From NCBI RefSeq assembly GCF_042453785.1, contig NC_091669.1, forward strand, positions 10,800,501 to 10,864,500: 64,000 nt of DNA, read 5' to 3'. The notes beneath the pieces are model-generated. The model saw nothing but the letters and a program-made list of their open reading frames with translations, searched no databases and was not told the origin of the DNA. This DNA is from Malus domestica. Lineage: Eukaryota > Streptophyta > Magnoliopsida > Rosales > Rosaceae. Made by a program: the position numbers and the translations under genes. This document shows positions 47,434 through 59,012 of the stretch, in pieces. Every line of letters starts with the position of its first letter. The first letter of the stretch is position 1.

Positions 47434-49291
47434 TTGCAGCCTCCCACGCCCACATAAAAATCATAGACCTTCCCGGTGTGAACCGCCCATTCGAGATTCT
47501 GCAACAATCTGTGGAGAAATACGCCACAGTTTACATAGAGAACTACAAGTCCCACGTCAGAGACGCCATAGCTGACCATGTTCTGCCCAACTCCTTCGTT
47601 TCTGGTTTGGTTATTGATATGTTCTGCACCACCATGATTGACGTAGCCAATGAGTTCAAGGTTCCATCTTATCTATTTTTCACTTCCGGGGCTGGTTTTC
47701 TAGGGCTTCTCCTCCACCTTCCGGGCCGGTATGACCGACTCGGCACATTTTTCAAACCATCAGACCCTGAGTCTGTTGTGCCGAGTTATGTCAACCCAGT
47801 TCCTGCAAATGTGCTTCCTTCGTTTGCTTACATGGACACCGGGTACAGTTGCTTTGCGAACCATGCTAGGAGGTTCAAGGAAACCAAGGGTATAGTCGTC
47901 AACACAATTTTTGAGCTGGAGTACCATGCGGTTGGCTCACTTTTGGATTGTGAGACTGAAATCCCTCCTGTTTACACGATGGGACCCTTGATTGGTGAGC
48001 ATCATGTGCAGCCGTCTGATCGGGCCAAATTTGGAAAGATCATGACGTGGCTTGAAGATCAGCCTCCGAAATCAGTGGTGTTCCTCTGCTTTGGGAGCTT
48101 TGGAAGTTTTGATGAGGCCCAACTGAGAGAGATTGCGGTTGGATTAGAAAAGAGGGGTAAGAAATTCTTGTGGTCCGTACGGAAAACGCCACCTGCGGGC
48201 CAGTTTGTAATGCCAGGTGAGACAATTCATTTTCGGAAAATGATTTTAGCACATTTTTTATGTATATATATAATTTTTTTTATTTTGAATTTTGAATTAA
48301 TATTTGAATCAAAATAAAATTAAGAAACATGCATAACAATGTAAATTGAGGTTTTAAAATGCATTAGTTGCTAATCAGGCGACATGCAAGGGCTTAGGGC
48401 CTATACATTTAGACGGGCCTAGGCCCATTTTTTATTTTAATTAAATTTATTATGTAACATATAAATAAATGTTTATACTTTAAGATTATAAATAATTATT
48501 GGATTTAAATTGCAAAATAACATGACATAAAATCATAAAGTACTAAAACATATTCAAAACATGAAGAACAACCATATAATGAGTGTTCATTTAAGTATAT
48601 AACAAGTCTCTTACAATTTACTGAAAAATAAAATCCAAAATGAAAATTTAATATTTTTTGTCTAAGTAAGTAGCAACTTATCAAACATTACTTCTCTTAC
48701 TCTCGTAGATAATTTAATCATTATTTTTCAACTTGTTAGTGAATTTGGTCTCATCCCCTCCAAGTGTAAATTTTGTGAACATTTCTAAGCTTATAAAATG
48801 TAATGGCAGGTGAGTACGCAAATCATGACAAGTTTTTGCCTCCAGGATTCTTGGAGAGGACCAAAGATGTTGGTATTTTGTGTGGTTGGGCCCCACAAGT
48901 GGAGGTCTTGGCCCACAGAGTGACTGGAGGGTTTGTGTCGCACTGTGGGTGGAACTCCATATTAGAGAGCTTGTGGCATGGTGTCCCTATTGTGACTTGG
49001 CCTGTGTCTGCAGAGCAGCAGATTAATGCCTCTCAGATGGTGAGGGATTTGGGACTGGCCGTGGAGCTGAGATTGGACTACAGAAGGGACGGTGGTAATC
49101 ATTTTGTGGTGGCGGATGAGATCGAGAAGGCTGTGAGGTGTGTGATGGACGGTGATGGTGAGGTGAGGAAGAGGGTTGAGGAGATGAGTGAAGTGTGTAG
49201 GAAGGCTGTTGGAGATGGTGGATCTTCCTCTACTACGTTTCGACATTTGATTGAGGTTATGTTGGCAAGCCTTGACAAAAAGGAGGAATGA
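47434..49291 (+). pseudogene. UGT71-like glycosyltransferase, 5'-truncated
   Basis: Family 1 UGT of the UGT71 type (flavonoid or phenolic acceptor class). Exon 1 remainder 47434-48216 begins at AASHAHIKIIDLPGV; exon 2 is 48810-49291, joined by a 593-bp GT...AG intron (P|GEYANHD). The PSPG box begins [16 protein letters not shown] and contains HCGWNS, intact through EQQ. No internal stop is seen. The first roughly 60-70 residues, including the catalytic His, are missing because the LTR retrotransposon abuts the gene. No ATG in frame precedes the break, and I did not find the lost 5' part on the other side of the element. Non-functional unless an upstream exon outside my recognition exists. Confidence 0.88.
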
Positions 49292-49913
49292 TGGGATTAG
49301 TCGTACATATGCTCACGGCACAATATAATTGTTTTTATTTTGGGGAACTACATATATAAATAACTAGGATTTGTCCATTTGTGCATGTGCGACGATCTTA
49401 GCTGCTTGATTGTAATCACAGGCAATGTGAAATTCTCCATAGTCTTTTCGGGCCTGGAAGAAGTGGATAACCGTGGTTTATCACCAGTTGTCTTCCTTTT
49501 TCTAAGAAAACAATCAAGTAAAAGCAACTGATTTTGTGTGCTCAATAACAATTCTAGTGCAATGTTTATTAATGCATGGTTTGCTTGAGCAATGGACTTA
49601 ACGATAAGTGATTTTCACACTCTGTTTTCTTCATGCACTCCTTTGTTTCTTTTTTCTAGCATGTGGAATAAATCAAGAGGTAGAAACACAACAAATGCCG
49701 AATGAGCAAAGCAAGTGCGGAAATCACTACCCCAGGTAAATTCCTATATTGGAGGAACGTAGGAAAATGGAATTTTAAGGACAAAGAGAACATATTTCTT
49801 CTACGAAGTAATGTTGCCCTTATTCATCATCCAGATTACAAAGACAATTAAACGAATTTAAAAAATTAAATGAAACAATAAAGAATTACAAATGAGGAAT
49901 TAAAATTATTCCT
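49292..49913. other. Spacer between convergent genes
   Basis: Holds the presumed 3' UTRs of the UGT71 remnant (plus) and the unknown gene (minus). Nothing else recognised. Confidence 0.65.
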
Positions 49914-50714
49914 TCATACATTTCCATCTGGTCTCAAATAATTGGAGAACCTCACATGATCCATTGGATCTCTCTTCTTTTTCTTGAAATGCTTAGAGGC
50001 AGCTTTCAGCACCTTATTCCACACCTGAACACCAATTACACATACTTATATCTTAGAGATCAAAAAACGGATCAACCAAAAATTTTCAGTTACCAGATTG
50101 ATTGATTAAACTTCCAATGGGTAAATCTCAGAATCTCAATCAAACATTAAAAAAAATTTTAAAATTTAAAACGAATTAAAAATCTAAGAACACAGATTAC
50201 CAAAAAAGGGTAGTACCTTCGAGGCTATGGGGTTACAGTTAACGTTAACAGGAGTCGGAGAGAAATCAGAGGCCAAAACCATCTTGCTTTTCTTCCTCTT
50301 CATCAGCTTGTTCTTCAGAGCACTCCGATTCAGATTGAAACAAGTTGTGGCTGTGGGGATCTTCTTCTTCTTAATGCCGGAACCCGCTTCGACGAGGCTG
50401 TTCTGATTCTTCACTTCCAACCCCATCTCAAAATTGAGCTTACGCGGCGTCGCGAAATCCAAATCCAAATCCAGGTCCAAATCCATGGGAGCATAAGCCC
50501 GGGGGACCAACGGGGACCATATTGAGCTCTGCGAGTAGTCGAAATCAAAGGCGGAGTTGTCCGGGAACTTGCAGAGCAGTTCGTTTGACATCACTGGCTG
50601 CAAATACTCCACCACTTTGCAAGCGCAGCTCAAAGCTAAAAAACTCTCTCTCTCTTCTTCTTCTTCTTGCTGTCTGAGTGAAGTGAGATAATATGTTTCT
50701 TCTTCTACGTCCAT
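49914..50714 (-). CDS. Two-exon plant protein of unknown function, 202 aa
   Basis: Exon 1 is 50714-50217 (166 codons, phase 0), donor AAG|GTACTA. Exon 2 is 50024-49914 after a TTCAG acceptor, encoding VWNKVLKAASKHFKKKKRDP and ending at a TGA at 49916-49914. The N-terminus is acidic (MDVEEETYYL, EEEEERE). The middle carries a run of LD repeats (DLDLDLDLDF), and the C-terminal half is lysine-rich (KKKKIP, KLMKRKKSKM), which could act as nuclear targeting. No signal peptide, membrane segment or enzyme motif is seen. It resembles a plant-specific uncharacterised family with conserved WNKVLKAASKHF and DHVRFSNYLR segments. Splicing adds the conserved C-terminal block, which supports the two-exon model. 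Function not assigned. Confidence 0.75.
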
Positions 50715-50989
50715 TAACGAAGTGAAAAGCTAACAACTTTGGCGTTTTTTGGTCGCAAAAGCTAAGATCTTTTGTGTTGGGAAGTTTGGTTTTGGAGCAG
50801 AATAAAGGGGAAGGAGGACAAAACGGGACATGAAAGTTACCGTTGCCGTGGGTTTTAGTGTCTGCTTTTAAAATGTCCAACGGCCGAAACAATGTGATGT
50901 CTGACCAAAAAACATTCTGATATGTCGGATCTAGGCCCAAACGTCTGATATGTTAGATTTAGCCCTGGTTTTATTTCAAGCCCAAAACA

Positions 50990-50991
<2 letters not shown>

Positions 50992-51033
<42 letters not shown>
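50992..51033. repeat. Poly(T) run, 42 nt
   Basis: An uninterrupted T run, possibly a retroposed poly(A) tail in reverse or polymerase slippage. No element attached to it is recognised. Confidence 0.95.
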
Positions 51034-51034
<1 letters not shown>

Positions 51035-51439
51035 TACTTGAGATTTTACATTTCTATTAGCTCTTGGAAATCAAGATTACTCAGTACTTTTTCTACGTAC
51101 ATAAAACACATTAATATTTAACTCAAATTATAATTCTTATTATAACACATTGAATGGTACACAATGTGATTTGTATTTCTAGTACCGATTTAAATTTCTC
51201 TAACATTAAAAGTATGAACCTCCAAAATAAGAGAAGTAATTTCCACACTCTATTTTTTTTTCAACCTTTGATTGAATATATCAAAATAAATTAAAAGTAG
51301 AAACAAAAGAGGGGTGTAAGAAGAGAAAAAGAGTACTACACCAGAATAAGTCTCCTCCTTATCTCGTTGATTTCCCCTACACAAAAGTAGAAGAGTACAT
51401 ATGTTGAGTGGTACCGTGAAGTTCAAGTACATAAAAAGA

Positions 51440-51613
51440 GGGTTTTTGCCACTTAATATTGTAGTCTAATAGTATTCCTCTTCATTTGTAAGTGAGATGT
51501 CTTAAGTTTGATTCTCGTCAAATGCGAATTTGAATTACATTATTATCAGCCCATTGTGAGACTTAGCCCAATCCCCCGACCTCCATAGTGTAGATAATAT
51601 CGTTTGTTAAAAA
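51440..51613 (+). mobile_element. SINE-like repeat, copy 1
   Basis: Contains a box B-like aagtttgattctcgtc preceded by a box A-like tagtctaatagt, then a conserved body (cccattgtgagacttagccc ... gtagataatatcgtttgtt) and an A-rich tail. A reverse-strand copy of about 120 bp is at 56284-56403, so it is a dispersed family, probably tRNA-derived. Confidence 0.65.
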
Positions 51614-52057
51614 ACATATAAAACTAAATTAATAAATTAAATTAAATTAAATTAATAAATAAAATAAAATAAAATAAATAAAAAACCTCAGCATTATGTC
51701 GGATCAACTGTGTCAAGTATGAGAACAAATAACGCGAGTGATTTAAACACATCTCTTTTAGCCTCTGCGCTTCATGTGTATTAAAGACAAGTGCCACAAT
51801 CGCTAGTGAAACAGATATAGACAAGCATGTAACTCATAGGTAATAAAAACCCCACTATTAATCATAATTAATATTGACTATTGTCAAAATTTCCACTGTA
51901 GTAAACTAAGACAAGTTTAACTTGGTTATTACACGATTAGTACAACCACAAGAGTTAAACCTCAATGTATCTAACCTTAATCTTTCTCCCTTATTTGACT
52001 TAAGTTTGAAATACAATCAAACTATATTGGAAGAAAAGATGATGGCTCCCTCAAAGT

Positions 52058-52627
52058 TTAAGGAAGCACCCAACGGCCGATGACATCCAGTACTAGGCTT
52101 TCAGCTACATCCTTAGGAGGGATGTCGGCCCAAAACTCGACTCGCTTGCGCTCCGCAGCAATCCTGGCAAGCAAGTTAGCAGCAGAATTGTCACCCCTAG
52201 TGACCGAGCGGAATGTCACACTCCTAAACTTCTGCAAGTCATGAATGCAACGAAAAACAAGTTCCCTGGTCTCGGAGTCAGGTATCTTGGTCTCACCTGT
52301 TATCATCTGAAACAGAAATGGATGATTACCTTCGATCTGTAGGTAATCAATGCCTTCTGTCATGGAAAACTCAATTGCCCGGGAGAAAGCAATCAAATGC
52401 GTTGCCAAACCGTCCCTGACCTTGCCTGAAGGTCCAGCAATGGCAGATTTGAATACAGCATTGTGATCTCTCACAATGCAAGCAAAAGAACCAGTCCTTG
52501 ATTTCGGCTCATGGTGACCAGCGAAGCTGATCTTCCATGCATTATTGGGGGGCGGAGTCCATGAAATGTGCCGGACAGGCACTATCCGTTTAGCATTTAG
52601 CATATCTAGGAGAGGTCTTGCAGCCAT
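52058..52627 (-). CDS. RNase H-fold (RVT_3-like) protein lacking catalytic acids
   Basis: Single-exon frame of 189 aa. The body from residue 31 (WKISFAG ... FACIVRDHNAVF) to about 158 (RGDNSAANLLARIAAE) follows the RNase H-like domain found in plant RVT_3 proteins and LINE C-termini. The four expected acidic positions are changed: Ala36 in the first strand, His77 in the helix, Asn101 in the third strand and Asn151 near the end, so nuclease activity is unlikely. The flanks do not contain LINE endonuclease or RT, and the N-terminal 30 residues read as a genuine start (MAARPLLDML). It could be a domesticated or decaying RNase H-like gene. Expression and role are unknown. Confidence 0.65.
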   Translation of the reverse strand: MAARPLLDMLNAKRIVPVRHISWTPPPNNAWKISFAGHHEPKSRTGSFACIVRDHNAVFKSAIAGPSGKVRDGLATHLIAFSRAIEFSMTEGIDYLQIEGNHPFLFQMITGETKIPDSETRELVFRCIHDLQKFRSVTFRSVTRGDNSAANLLARIAAERKRVEFWADIPPKDVAESLVLDVIGRWVLP

Positions 52628-54164
52628 ATTTGTTTTTGTACTGAATGAGGCTACAGCTTAGCAACAAACACACAGTGGCTACTAACTCGAACACTTAGAC
52701 CCGAATTTATACTATGAGTTTACCTAACCGCCTCGTCCAAAACAGGTCATCATGCCATTTCAGGTCATAGACTATAAGAAAGGTAAAAATCGTACTATGG
52801 AAAACGACCGTTGAATACAGTCAATTGCCTTCCAAATGCTATAAATCTACCAATTCTAGATATGCTATAGATGGCAAGAGACCGTTGCCAACGGCATCAT
52901 AATTATATAACATTTCGAGCAAAAACATAATTGACATTCCGAATAATGAACATGACTAGATTTTCTTTTTAAACTCAATAACAGTTCAAGCCTCACTTGC
53001 CGTAGCTGGCAAGGGGTTGTTGGCAACGGTCATATAACTTATTGTGCAAGTTTAGATGCTGTGTTTAAATTTGAACTCTAAACATAATTTGAACATACCG
53101 GGTAAGTAACTTCTTCCCAAATTCCCCAAAGGAGGAAGAGTTAGGTTACAAGTAGCAAAATCTTGTTGCCGAATGGTAACAGAACAGCCAAATTATAACA
53201 GGTTGACATAGAATCTTCAATTCAAAAGTTATCAACAGGAATGAGAGCTCTGGACTTATAGTCAACCAAGCGTGATTAGTGAAGTGTATAATTTCTCTCT
53301 TCTGCAAAATCTAGTAAAGGAGTTTTATGCTGAACTTAAATTTTGTGTCTCGATAATTCTTAGACCTTCTAGTTGTTCTTAGCTAGAACTGAAAGTCAGT
53401 ACCTACTACGTGTCTGCAATGAAATATACAGAGAGTAAGACATGCCAAAAAATAAGATGGCATCTTATCCTTAACGACAAGTGAAAGTTTTATGCTGTTC
53501 TTTTGTTCCCAATTCCAGTATGGTGTGTGTTTGTGGCCTGTCAGCCTCCGTGCCTTCGTGGTTACATTGGCAAACAGAAACTCCTAGGTATCAGGTTCAA
53601 TGACAAGCACGAACCAAGATTTTGGTAGGTACGAAGTTTAACTAATGTCAAGGATTTAGTATTCATATGTCCATCAAATATATACGTTTCTTAATATTCT
53701 TAAACTCACTAAACAGAAGACAAATATACGAGATAATATTTTTAAGGTGTTCCATCATGATGCAAAAGAAAAGATGCTAAACATCTAGGGATAGTAAGAG
53801 ATGAGCTAACCGAGACATGATCAAGTTCAAAAACTACTTATCGAAGGACTCATAACTTCCGGAGAAATGCAGAACCTAATATAAAGAGTGAGAGAGAATA
53901 GAAGTGTGCGTCGCTTTTGAGTGGAAAGCAAGCAAAATAAAGTTCAGAAAAATCTGCAATGTTCATATTTTCTCCACTGCCAAGCAAGAATATATTCAAA
54001 GGAAGCAACAAAAAATCTTAGACTACAAAGTAGTGAAGATGAATCTTCTTTAATTAGCTTTACTTTATGTCCTGTCTATATATATCTCCCAAATGTTTTC
54101 TTGGAAGATGACTCAGTTAAGCAGAATATTTCAGACTGGTTTTCTGAGTGTTTTGGAGTTCACA
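52628..54164. other. Intergenic region between divergent genes
   Basis: Mostly non-coding sequence, with two short similar words (gttgccaacgg near 52885, gttggcaacgg near 53019). It would contain the promoters of the RNase H-like gene (minus) and the X8 gene (plus). No gene recognised. Confidence 0.6.
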
Positions 54165-55662
54165 ATGTATTGCATGAGATTGAGCATCATACCAATTTTC
54201 TACATCTCCATTTCAATCACAACTTTCTCCATTCTATGTGGTAAGCAAGTGCTTTTCTTTGTGTTCAAAGTCATTAATTTAGCCCTCCTCATTAGCAGAG
54301 AGAAACTTACTTACGTCTAAAATGTCTCAGTGACAGTATCTCAAGCCTATCACATGCCACAATGTGTTTTCACTTCTCACATTGAAGTGTGTTATTGACT
54401 TATAATACCGTCATTGTGGCAATATGTCACTATAACAATATTACAAGCCTATCATTTAACTTTGCACTTTGAAGTGCTTGATTGACGAGTTACGATTAGT
54501 GTGACGTAGTAGTTGCATGCAAGTTCTTTCTTCCTACACACAACTTACATTACTTGGACAACTTTTACAACTAATTCTATGGTTTGTTTTGGTGCAGATG
54601 CAAGAAGTTTTGCCCAATTCTTTAAACCCCATGACACAAAACTACACAAAAGCAATTCAATCCATGAATTAGAGAAGTACAAGCTGAAAGCAATATATCA
54701 CCTGGACTTACAATTTCCATTGCCTTCCCCAAATATTGAATTTACACCGTTCGATGCCAGCTCTCCCTCTCCCTCCTCATCACCACCGTTGGATTCACCA
54801 GCACCAGGAAATCTCCCTCTTCCAGATCCGTACTCTGTACTCCCACCGATTCCTTCAACCCCACCTCTTACAAATCCTCCTTCATCTGGGCCCACATCCT
54901 CACCCATCCCCAACCCACCACAAAATGGGCCTAGCCCATACCCACCAACCACAACCCCAATCCCGCCCGAAAATTCTCCTATCCCTCCCAAATCCATCCC
55001 AACCCAACCAATCTCTCTGCCCCCCATAGCTTTCCCTCCGCCGTCCGGGCCACCATCTCCTCCGCACAAAAAGCCACCGCAGTCTGCAGCATGGTGCGTG
55101 GCCAACCCGGCGGTGCCGGACCCGATAGTCCAAGAAGCCCTAGACTATGCATGTGGGTCGGGGGCAGACTGCAAGTCAATCCAGCCCAGTGGGTCCTGCT
55201 ACAAGCCCGACACATTGTTGTCGCATGCTTCGTACGCCTTCAACAGTTACTGGCAGAAGACGAAGGCTGCTGGAGGCACTTGTGATTTTGGAGGGACTGC
55301 CATGCTTGTCACAGTTGATCCCAGTAAGTACAAATTGTTCCCAATCAAGATATAAATTTCTTGTCCTTATATATATTTGGCATATTGTACTTGATATCTC
55401 GCAGAGCTTTGATCTAGACATTTATTTTTAATTTATTATTAATAACGCAAGGGAAAGGGTTCAAAACTTTTACAATATTTTAGGGTTAGGAGAGTTTCGA
55501 ATCCGAAACGTACGGCTAGAAATCCAAGACGTTATCTACTAGGATATTGCACCCATGCTCATTCAAGAACACTGACACACAGCATGCTAATTAACGAATT
55601 AATCATTGCATGGTTGTGACATGGCAGGTTTTGATGGATGCAAATTCTTCTACAAGGGATGA
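54165..55662 (+). CDS. Secreted proline-rich X8 (CBM43-type) protein
   Basis: Three exons: 54165-54240, 54598-55323, 55628-55662, all with GT...AG introns, encoding 278 aa. Residues 1-25 (MYCMRLSIIPIFYISIS...) form a signal peptide. Residues about 65-190 are a Pro/Ser-rich linker (PPSSGPTSSPIPNPP). The X8 domain runs from Trp191 (WCVANPA) through ALDYACGSGADCKSI, HASYAFNSYWQ and CDFGG to DPS|FDGCKFFYKG. X8 domains bind callose/beta-1,3-glucan in cell walls and plasmodesmata, so a wall role is likely. The short C-terminus has no hydrophobic tail for a GPI anchor, unlike many PDCB proteins. The short last exon after DPS is typical of this family. The start could also be the ATG at 54174 or upstream; I chose 54165 because it opens directly into the hydrophobic leader. 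Confidence 0.82.
55440..55560 (-). mobile_element. Second SINE-like family, copy in the X8 gene intron
   Basis: Its reverse complement (ggattcgaaactctcctaac ... attgtaaaagtttt) matches 62040-62110 (gagttcgaaacaccttccac ... attgtaatagtttc). Box B-like ggattcgaaac. It lies inside the second intron of the X8 gene. Confidence 0.5.
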
Positions 55663-56283
55663 TTCATGAAGAAGATAAAGAAAACTCTATTGCACGGAAT
55701 ATATTCCCTTTGAGATTTCCAGATTGTCCAGAATCTGCAAGCACTTGTATAATCTTTCATTTAGCAGGATTAGCAAGAAGGATGAGTTTTTATTCTATCA
55801 ATAAGTAATAATTAACTCGTGTGGAGAATGATCTCATATAATTATATATTTGGTTGGAAGGGAACGAACAGCTGCCAAATTACTTGCATTCGATGCCTAC
55901 ATTCTTTGAAGGGTTTGTTAATTAATGAACATTATCAAGTGAAAGCAAATGAAATGATGTAATTAATAACTAATTTTAAACAGAAAAGTTATTTAGACTC
56001 GCTCAATTGGAACTTGCTTACACATGTAATATTTTTCTTTTATTGAGCTGTAACATATACATAGAGTTAGGAGCATCTCGAGTGGTGATTTATATCTAGT
56101 CCTTTTAGTCTTAGGAAGCCTTCAAGGGAAAGAATTTTTTTTTTTTTATAATAAAAATGGAGATTGTGTGTGAGGTCCACACCACATCGAATTTTAACGA
56201 TCCGAACTGTCTATTTTTCAAGTGCACCTCATAGATCATCCTTGCAAAATATTAGCCAAATCGGAAACATTTAAAAAAAAAAT

Positions 56284-56403
56284 TGAACAAATGATATTAT
56301 TTACACTAAAGGGAGAAGATGTGTTTAGCCTCACAATGGGCTAAGCAATAATATGGTTCAAATTCGTATTTGGTGAGAGTCGAACCTAAGACCTTTCACT
56401 TAT
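56284..56403 (-). mobile_element. SINE-like repeat, copy 2
   Basis: Reverse complement of the 51487-51613 body, including ttaggttcgactctcacc and gcttagcccattgtgaggct. The 5' box A part is missing. Confidence 0.65.
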
Positions 56404-57614
56404 TAATTTAGTTATAAAAAAAATTAACGAATACTTTGTTATATAAAAAACATTGAAATTTTATCTTGATAATTAAATAAGCAAATAATTTTAGATTGAA
56501 TTAAATCAATGAAAAATACTTCAAAACTTTAAATTTTAACCAAAAACCATCATAAAACTTTATTTAATGATAAGTATAAGAGAAACTTCAATGTTTAGAT
56601 TGACAAAGATAAACCATCAGCACTTAGTGGCATATACTGCAACAACTAGGCCAGCTGCTTTACCATTTTTGGATGTTAATTCAAATGGCTTGGGGAAGTG
56701 ACCGACAGGTTGGACTTTCACCATTAAAAGCCAATACATATACTTGTTTGCAATAGGAAGACGACGGCAATACATGCTCATTATTTCCTCCATATTTACA
56801 TAATTCTTTGGCAAACATCACTTTACACATTACAAAATAATACAAACCCTAATGCACGGCCACAAGTACAACCCTAGTCACTTTTCAATGGAGGTTCGAT
56901 GACATTTTTTGTAGCTGCATGTGAAGCATTATTTTTAGTTTGTTAAAAAAAATGCATCAATTTTTATCTTTTACACGTCATTGTTAATTTTGTTATCGTA
57001 GATCTTTAATTCGTTCAATCCGACAACCAAAAATTAAGAAATTGTGTAAGAAATAAAAATGAGCATACATATAGCATTACCCTACATTGAAATGCAATTG
57101 CATGCAGCTAGGGTTATAACAGTTGTGTAAATTAAAAGGAAAATTAACGAAAATAGCTTCAAAACTTTGAGTTTTAACAAAAAAAACCATCATATAACTT
57201 TATTTAATGATAAATACAAGAGAGAGAAAAAAAAACCTAACTAAATGCGCATGCAAAGAGCACCCAACCAATCCTTCAGTTGCATAACCCTTTAACATAA
57301 TCCAAATATATTTTATTCCTCTAAAATTAAAATTTCAAATTAAAGTGGGATCCGTTCAATTCAGAACCATATCTGAGGCGGTATGGTTGGGAGGGAGTCG
57401 GTCATGTGTGAGTTGGGATGGTTGGGGGTAAGGGTGGGGCAACATCATTGACAATATCGTTGGACTCATCACCCATTTTTCTAGTAATGGTATTGAGCTA
57501 TTGGTCATGCATCACTTTAATGTCGTGGACGTTGATCTCTATCATGCTTTATTTTTTTAATCTTTTTATTGCATTCTGGTGAAAGAACTTGAAAATCTGA
57601 GACGAGCATATACC

Positions 57615-57705
57615 GTTAAGTTTTATAAACAATGTAGTATCGTTAAATTTCATAAACAGTGTTGAAAGTTTCATAAACAGTGTAGTAAGTTTCATAAATA
57701 GTTTG
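57615..57705. repeat. Short minisatellite
   Basis: About four degenerate units of (a)gtttcataaacagtgtagta in succession. Confidence 0.7.
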
Positions 57706-58848
57706 TGTGAGGGGAGCATGGATCCGCGCATCAGTTTTTTTTTTTAATATTAAAATTATATCATTTTCATTAAAATTTAAGTTTTTTTTTGTCCTTTTTT
57801 ATTAAAACTTAAGTCTTTTTCATTAAATATAGTTATAGCATAATTTTTTATTAAGATAAAACTTAGTCCAAGCTATTTTCATGAAAGTTCTCTAAATTAA
57901 AAGGAAGTTCCTACATCCGAATTCCAATAATTTAATTGAGAAAATATATAATAAGATGTTGGCCGACACCCAAATGCGATTGCATCTGTCTATTCATAAG
58001 AATGCCTTAACTCGAACTAAGAAAGAGATAACAGTAATTGACTAGTCCTGTTCAAGAAAAGGAAAACAAAACCCTCCCATAAAAATAGAAAAAATTTATA
58101 AAAAAAAAAAAAAAAAAAGGCATGCCCTTTAAGTTGAAAAAGTCTAGGGCCTCTTTTGTCCCCATTGTTTTTTTTATACAAAAAATTTTTGTTAGTGAAA
58201 GCATCACATGTGTAGTTTTGGCAGCATGAACCCCAATCACGGGTTGAAAAGCACACTACATGTTAAAAATTTGCCTATAGCAAAATCCGATTTCTTGCTT
58301 CCTTACCTTTGTCCTTTAACATTATGATTGGATTAGCAATTTGCTAGTACTAAATTATTTTTATTTATTTTTAATACAATGGTTAAATTTGTAGTAATGA
58401 AGTAAGATATTTAGAAATGCGTTTCTGTACAAAAACATAAGCAAATGATTTAGAATTGGTTCGTTTCAAGTAATCAATTTGCACATCCTCTCAATTTATT
58501 GTATTTATCATTTCAAATTCATTCATCTACTATTTTACAATGGAGTTTTAACTAATTTAACCTGAAGTTATTGGTGCTTACAAATCTCTCCTTCAAACAT
58601 ACCCATATTTGGCTAAAGATCATGACCACTGATTTCAAATTACAATACCCTACTTGGATATATCTTGAAATCTGAATGTAAAGGAAGGAGTGACTCCATT
58701 CCTCCATCTTGTTTTGTGGCGAATGTGAACTTCAACTTGGTTTTGGAAAAACCCTCAAGTCAATGAGTGATGACAATTTGGCAAATTAAATATACACAAA
58801 TTAGTAATTTTATATATGCAGTTGGTACGACAAAGAAAGGAGCAGGAG

Positions 58849-58890
58849 TATCTCTCTCTGTCTCTCTCTCTCACACACACACACACACAC
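58849..58890. repeat. CT/AC compound microsatellite
   Basis: (TC)n followed by (AC)n, 35-75 bp upstream of the TATA box of the proline-rich protein gene. CT-rich tracts in plant core promoters or 5' leaders may influence expression. Confidence 0.85.
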
Positions 58891-58923
58891 TGTCAAGCAC
58901 ACACACTAAGCGCGTTAAACTCT

Positions 58924-58930
58924 CTATAAA
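58924..58930 (+). promoter_or_regulatory. TATA box of the hybrid proline-rich protein gene
   Basis: ctataaa lies 83 bp upstream of the ATG at 59013, just downstream of the CT/AC tract. Confidence 0.65.
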
Positions 58931-59012
58931 GGCATTTGCTTGGTATTGGGTTTCAATATCTAGTTTTGTACCCAGCTCTCTTGAGGGTTGTGGAGTGTAG
59001 CTAGTATTGAAC

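Larger units (their letters stand above)
50715..52057. other. Intergenic region
   Basis: Upstream region of the minus-strand unknown gene, a 42-nt T run (50992-51033), and a SINE-like repeat (about 51440-51613) followed by an AT-rich tail (51614-51682). No further gene. Confidence 0.65.
55663..58923. other. Intergenic region
   Basis: Contains SINE-like copies (about 55440-55560 just inside the X8 gene intron, and 56284-56403), a short minisatellite (57615-57705) and a CT/AC microsatellite (58849-58890). No gene recognised. Confidence 0.6.

Noticed and set aside
54698-55105. Antisense glycine-rich frame over the X8 gene
   Set aside because: Mirror of the proline-rich linker; no start context or domain.
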